Below, in pieces: positions 61,379-64,000 of a stretch of 64,000 nucleotides of DNA. The notes beneath the pieces are model-generated. The model was not told the origin of the DNA and did not search any database. It saw nothing but the letters and a program-made list of their open reading frames with translations. Source of the DNA: JANQPA01 sp964628385 (GTDB lineage: Bacteria; Bacteroidota; Bacteroidia; Chitinophagales; Saprospiraceae); the NCBI GenBank assembly GCA_964628385.1, contig CAZVOD010000011.1, positions 18,479-82,478 of the forward strand, written 5' to 3'. The translations under genes and the position numbers were made by a program. How positions within the stretch are numbered: position 1 is the stretch's first letter; each line of letters starts with the position of its first letter.

Positions 61379-62422
61379 TTAATCCTCTTCCTGCCTTTCG
61401 TCTTCTTTTCTTTCCCGGTCAAAACGATTGTTCGCAGTTTGTTCCTTATTTTCTTTTCTCGCTTTCGCCTGATTATCAGCTAGCTCATAAGCGTTGATGA
61501 TCTCCCTTACCAAGCGATGCCTTACTACATCACTGGCATCAAGATTAATGACGCCCACACCTTCCAGCCTTCCAAGAATACCAATAGCTTTGCGTAGACC
61601 TGATTTTTGGGCAAAGGGTAAATCAACTTGAGATAAGTCACCAGTGATCACACATTTTGCTTTCGGCCCCAAACGAGTCAGAAACATTTTTAGCTGCATC
61701 GTAGAACAGTTCTGGGCTTCATCCAGAATGATAAAAGCATTATCCAGTGTTCTACCCCTCATGAAAGCCAACGGAGCAATCTCTATGGTACGGTTTTGCA
61801 TGAAATGATCCAGCTTGTCAGGTGGAATCATATCATCAAGCGCATCGTAAAGTGGCCGAAGATATGGATCGATCTTTTCCTTCAAATCACCTGGCAAAAA
61901 CCCCAGACTTTCTCCGGCTTCAACTGCCGGGCGAGTCATTATGATCTTTTTGACCATTTTATTCTTTAGTGCCCGTACCGCCATCGCAACGGCCGTATAA
62001 GTTTTACCAGTACCTGCCGGCCCAACAGCAAACACCACATCATTCTGCTCGATTTGGGTGACTAGCAACCGTTGATTTTGGGTCTTTGCCCGAATCGGCT
62101 TACCACCGTTGCCATGAAGGATTACTTTATTGCCATGGCCATTTTCAGCCAGCCGATTTTCAAAGGGATTGTTGCCATTCAATAGGTCCACCACTACCTG
62201 CTTAGGTAATTCATTGTGTTCCTTCAAAATCCTGACCATTATTTCAAGCTTAGCTTTAGCCTTTTGGGTAAATTTCTTATCCCCCATTAGCTTTATACTA
62301 TTACCGCGGGAGGTTATGGTTACTTCAGGGATGGCTTTACGGAGAAGATTCAACTTCACATTATTCTGTCCAAAAAGCTCTACCGGGTCAACTCCGTCAA
62401 TGGTTAAAATGATTTCGCTCAA
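61379..62422 (-). CDS. phoH: PhoH-family ATPase/RNA-binding protein
   Basis: The 347-residue protein has an N-terminal KH-like stretch (TIDGVDPVELFGQNN...IKLMG, ~5-75) and a PhoH P-loop domain with GPAGTGKTYTAVAMAV (~137-152), TRPAVEAGESLGFLPGDLKEK, and DEAQNCSTMQLKMFLTRLG. PhoH proteins are ATP-dependent RNA helicase or nuclease-like factors linked to ribosome quality and phosphate stress. It ends in a basic and acidic tail (RKENKEQTANNRFDRERKED). It is divergent from the DUF62 gene across 146 bases. Confidence 0.93.
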   Translation of the reverse strand: MSEIILTIDGVDPVELFGQNNVKLNLLRKAIPEVTITSRGNSIKLMGDKKFTQKAKAKLEIMVRILKEHNELPKQVVVDLLNGNNPFENRLAENGHGNKVILHGNGGKPIRAKTQNQRLLVTQIEQNDVVFAVGPAGTGKTYTAVAMAVRALKNKMVKKIIMTRPAVEAGESLGFLPGDLKEKIDPYLRPLYDALDDMIPPDKLDHFMQNRTIEIAPLAFMRGRTLDNAFIILDEAQNCSTMQLKMFLTRLGPKAKCVITGDLSQVDLPFAQKSGLRKAIGILGRLEGVGVINLDASDVVRHRLVREIINAYELADNQAKARKENKEQTANNRFDRERKEDERQEED

Positions 62423-62568
62423 TACGGCTATTATTTTTTTATAAAGTAATGATCACCCGAAGGTAATATGCGAACGTCTTTTGCTTTTCTTTTATAAAAA
62501 TGACGCTATTCCTTTCAAAATTAAGATATTCGCAGTGATACAAAAAGGAAAAGCTCTATAAACTTTAT

Positions 62569-63342
62569 ATGCCAATAGTAACAATTACATCAGACCTTGG
62601 CTTAAAAGATTATTACCTAGCTGCCATAAAGGGCAGCCTGCTCAGTAAAATACCAGATTTAACAATAATTGATATCACGCACAACATTGAAAGCCACGAC
62701 ATAGTTCAAGCTGCTTTCATTTTTAAGAATGCATGGAAAAATTTTCCTGAAGGAAGTATTCATCTTTTAAGTGTCAAGAATTTTTATGGTAAAAAAAGGC
62801 GCTTTATCGCCTTTGAGGAGGAAGGCCAGTTTTTCATAGGCCCGGATAATGGTATCTTTTCACTGGTTTTTGATCAGATGAATAATAACAAACATTACGA
62901 AATCAGCTTGCCAAATGATTCGGGGAGTTTTCCCATCAAGGACTTGTTCACTGAAGTGGTTGGAAAGCTCTGTCAGGATGCTGATTTACAAAAGATAGGA
63001 ACGGTGATAGAAGATATGGTCCGCCGGATTACCTTCCAGCCCGTTATCACTGCATCAGAAATTAAAGGCTCGGTCATTCATATTGATAGCTACGAAAATG
63101 TTATTGTCAATATCTCGAAAACGCTTTTTGAAAGAATAGGCCAAGGTAAGGCATTTGAGCTTTATTTCAAAAGACACGATCCCATCACCAGGCTCCATAA
63201 CAACTATAGCGAAGTACCCATCGGTGAGGCACTTTGCCTTTTTAACGACTCTGGATTACTGGAAATCGCTATCAATATGGGTAAAGCAAGCAGTTTGTTG
63301 GGCCTCAAAATTGAAGATACCGTCCAGATCAGCTTTTTATAA
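62569..63342 (+). CDS. SAM-hydrolysing DUF62-family protein
   Basis: The 257-residue protein shows the DUF62 signatures: ITSDLGLKDYYLAAIKGSLL at the N-terminus with the SAM-binding aspartate, IDITHNIESHDIVQAAFIF, IGPDNGIFSLVF and the late HIDSYENVIVNIS in place of the D-x-F-G-N-x-x-T-N motif of many relatives. The family hydrolyses S-adenosylmethionine to adenosine and methionine or adds halide or hydroxide (the SalL and FlA enzymes are relatives). Without halide-specific residues, a hydroxide adenosyltransferase (SAM hydrolase) role is most likely. An ABM-fold gene follows 49 bases later. Confidence 0.88.
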   Translation: MPIVTITSDLGLKDYYLAAIKGSLLSKIPDLTIIDITHNIESHDIVQAAFIFKNAWKNFPEGSIHLLSVKNFYGKKRRFIAFEEEGQFFIGPDNGIFSLVFDQMNNNKHYEISLPNDSGSFPIKDLFTEVVGKLCQDADLQKIGTVIEDMVRRITFQPVITASEIKGSVIHIDSYENVIVNISKTLFERIGQGKAFELYFKRHDPITRLHNNYSEVPIGEALCLFNDSGLLEIAINMGKASSLLGLKIEDTVQISFL

Positions 63343-63391
63343 TCTTTTATCAACACCAGATAGACTCATTGATTGACCAAATATAGCACCA

Positions 63392-63679
63392 ATGATAAAA
63401 CGAATAGTCAAATTGAGTTTTCGCCCAGAAGAAGTAGAAAACTTCAAAGTGATTTTTGAAGAGAGTAAAACAAACATCAGGGGGTTTGAAGGCTGCCAAC
63501 ACCTGGAACTCCTGCGTTGTATTAACCCTGATAATATCTTTTTTACTTATAGCTTCTGGGAAAATGAGGAAGCCCTGGATGCCTACAGGCAATCTGATCT
63601 ATTCAAGCGTACCTGGTCAAAGACTAAACCACTCTTCAACGACAAACCAGAGGCCTGGAGTGTAAAAGTGAATGGATAA
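63392..63679 (+). CDS. ABM-fold antibiotic biosynthesis monooxygenase-like protein
   Basis: The 95-residue protein fits the dimeric alpha-beta barrel ABM family: MIKRIVKLSFRPEEVENFKV at the start, FEGCQHLELLRCINPDNIFFTYSFWENEEALDAYRQS in the middle (seen as GCQHLEL and YSFWENEEALDAYR) and a late helix FKRTWSKTKPLF. Members remove small reactive molecules or act as heme-degrading or quinone-forming enzymes; the substrate here is unknown. It is likely co-transcribed with the DUF62 gene 49 bases upstream. Confidence 0.82.
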   Translation: MIKRIVKLSFRPEEVENFKVIFEESKTNIRGFEGCQHLELLRCINPDNIFFTYSFWENEEALDAYRQSDLFKRTWSKTKPLFNDKPEAWSVKVNG

Positions 63680-63683
63680 ACCG

Positions 63684-63767
63684 CTATAATTTATCTTTCC
63701 ACAATATTTCCCAGTTTAAAAGTAAAGTACCTATACCCAAAATAATCAAGAAAATAAAATCTTCCAT
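63684..63767 (-). CDS. Candidate 27-residue membrane miniprotein
   Basis: On the minus strand ATG at 63767 opens a frame reading MEDFIFLIILGIGTLLLNWE, then ILWKDKL, ending in TAG at 63684. It is a single hydrophobic segment with charged ends. The frame stays open upstream of the ATG and overlaps the end of the preceding gene by 22 bases, so it may instead be the shifted tail of that gene. No family is recognised. Confidence 0.25.
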   Translation of the reverse strand: MEDFIFLIILGIGTLLLNWEILWKDKL

Positions 63768-64000
63768 ACGGACTGTCTTGTTTGCCGAGCTATCTTTAGC
63801 CTCTTGATCAGTGTTTGATCTTTAAAATTGAACCAAACATTGTACTCTCCTTGCTTCAGAGAAGAGACGTCAAGCTTAATCTCGGATTTACCCTCTGACA
63901 ATTCCTGACTATTTTGCTTATGAGAGCGTCCCTGTTTATCAAGAATATCTGTATCCAATACTCCTTTTTGGGAACAATTTACTGTAAATACAAAAGTAGT
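63746..64000 (-). CDS. C-terminal part of a secreted protein, partial
   Basis: The frame is open to the right edge of the window, so the gene's 5' part is missing. The visible 84 residues read TTFVFTVNCSQKGVLDTDIL, then ...SELSEGKSEIKL-type strands (SEGKSEIKLDVSSLKQGEYN) and VWFNFKDQTLIKRLKIAR, like the beta-sandwich end of exported Bacteroidota proteins, possibly a sorting tail without the Y-P-N-P motif. The last ~12 residues (QTRQSVWKILFS) look less natural. Function cannot be assigned. Confidence 0.5.
   Translation of the reverse strand, partial: TTFVFTVNCSQKGVLDTDILDKQGRSHKQNSQELSEGKSEIKLDVSSLKQGEYNVWFNFKDQTLIKRLKIARQTRQSVWKILFS

Noticed and set aside
61247..61483. 78-codon plus-strand frame overlapping the phoH end
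   Set aside because: It runs through the repeat fragment and antisense to phoH; there is no independent support.

Overview
The window is a bacterial chromosome segment from a Bacteroidota member. The evidence is a SusC/SusD outer-membrane pair, several secreted proteins with type IX secretion (T9SS) C-terminal sorting tails (Y-P-N-P type), TonB-dependent receptors with carboxypeptidase-regulatory N-terminal domains, lipoproteins with short L-x-x-C lipoboxes, few strong Shine-Dalgarno sites, and family content such as DUF4197, the DCC family and RadA. A Cytophagia- or Saprospiria-like environmental bacterium fits best, but the genus cannot be settled from this sequence alone. No rRNA, tRNA, CRISPR array, prophage or intact insertion sequence was found.

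Layout. 1-4 kb: the 3' end of a large BamA-like outer-membrane protein, a uracil-DNA glycosylase-like gene and a methionine sulfoxide reductase B/A gene split by a frameshift at an A9 run. 4-21 kb: a metal-type TonB receptor on the plus strand, then eight minus-strand genes that look devoted to extracellular nutrient use: sortilin/BNR-repeat protein, SusD, SusC, an SLC13 carboxylate transporter, an SGNH hydrolase, an S9-type hydrolase, an M14 carboxypeptidase and a class IV aminotransferase. 21-27 kb: a 44-codon remnant of an EF-G-like GTPase, a class II ribonucleotide reductase, an 886-bp gap holding DnaA-box-like sequences, a ParA ATPase with an unusual ribbon-helix-helix partner, and a dead T9SS gene fragment. 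27-36 kb: lipoprotein, SCO copper chaperone, alpha/beta hydrolase, flavin reductase plus nitrilase, Bax-inhibitor-1 family protein, RadA, DCC protein and AsnRS.

36-49 kb: a 923-bp gap rich in hairpins, a 980-residue T9SS cargo protein, a tetratricopeptide-like hypothetical protein, a two-domain acetyltransferase, FtsK, a small YkoF-like protein overlapping in context with a class V aminotransferase, a 185-bp MITE-like inverted-repeat element, a RimJ/RimL-type acetyltransferase and an S24-type autocleaving repressor. 49-64 kb: RlmB, an M36 fungalysin-type secreted peptidase, 3-hydroxyacyl-CoA dehydrogenase, DUF4197 lipoprotein, FolB, glutaryl-CoA-type dehydrogenase, an OmpA-family protein, AroA, OsmC-family protein, PhoH, a SAM-hydrolysing DUF62 protein, an ABM-fold monooxygenase-like protein and the 3' end of a secreted protein.

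Functionally the window mixes housekeeping genes (asnS, radA, ftsK, rlmB, folB, aroA, phoH, nrdJ) with secreted degradation and uptake functions. Protein and peptide turnover outside the cell (M36, M14, S9, SusCD) is the clearest recurring theme. The signals most worth a second look are the msrB/msrA A9 slip, the ParA/RHH pair and its upstream region, the MITE-like element with a partial second copy, the shared CCGGATTATC hairpins, the EF-G fragment and the interleaved inverted repeats at 54.9-55.1 kb. No single clearly new multi-gene system is evident.
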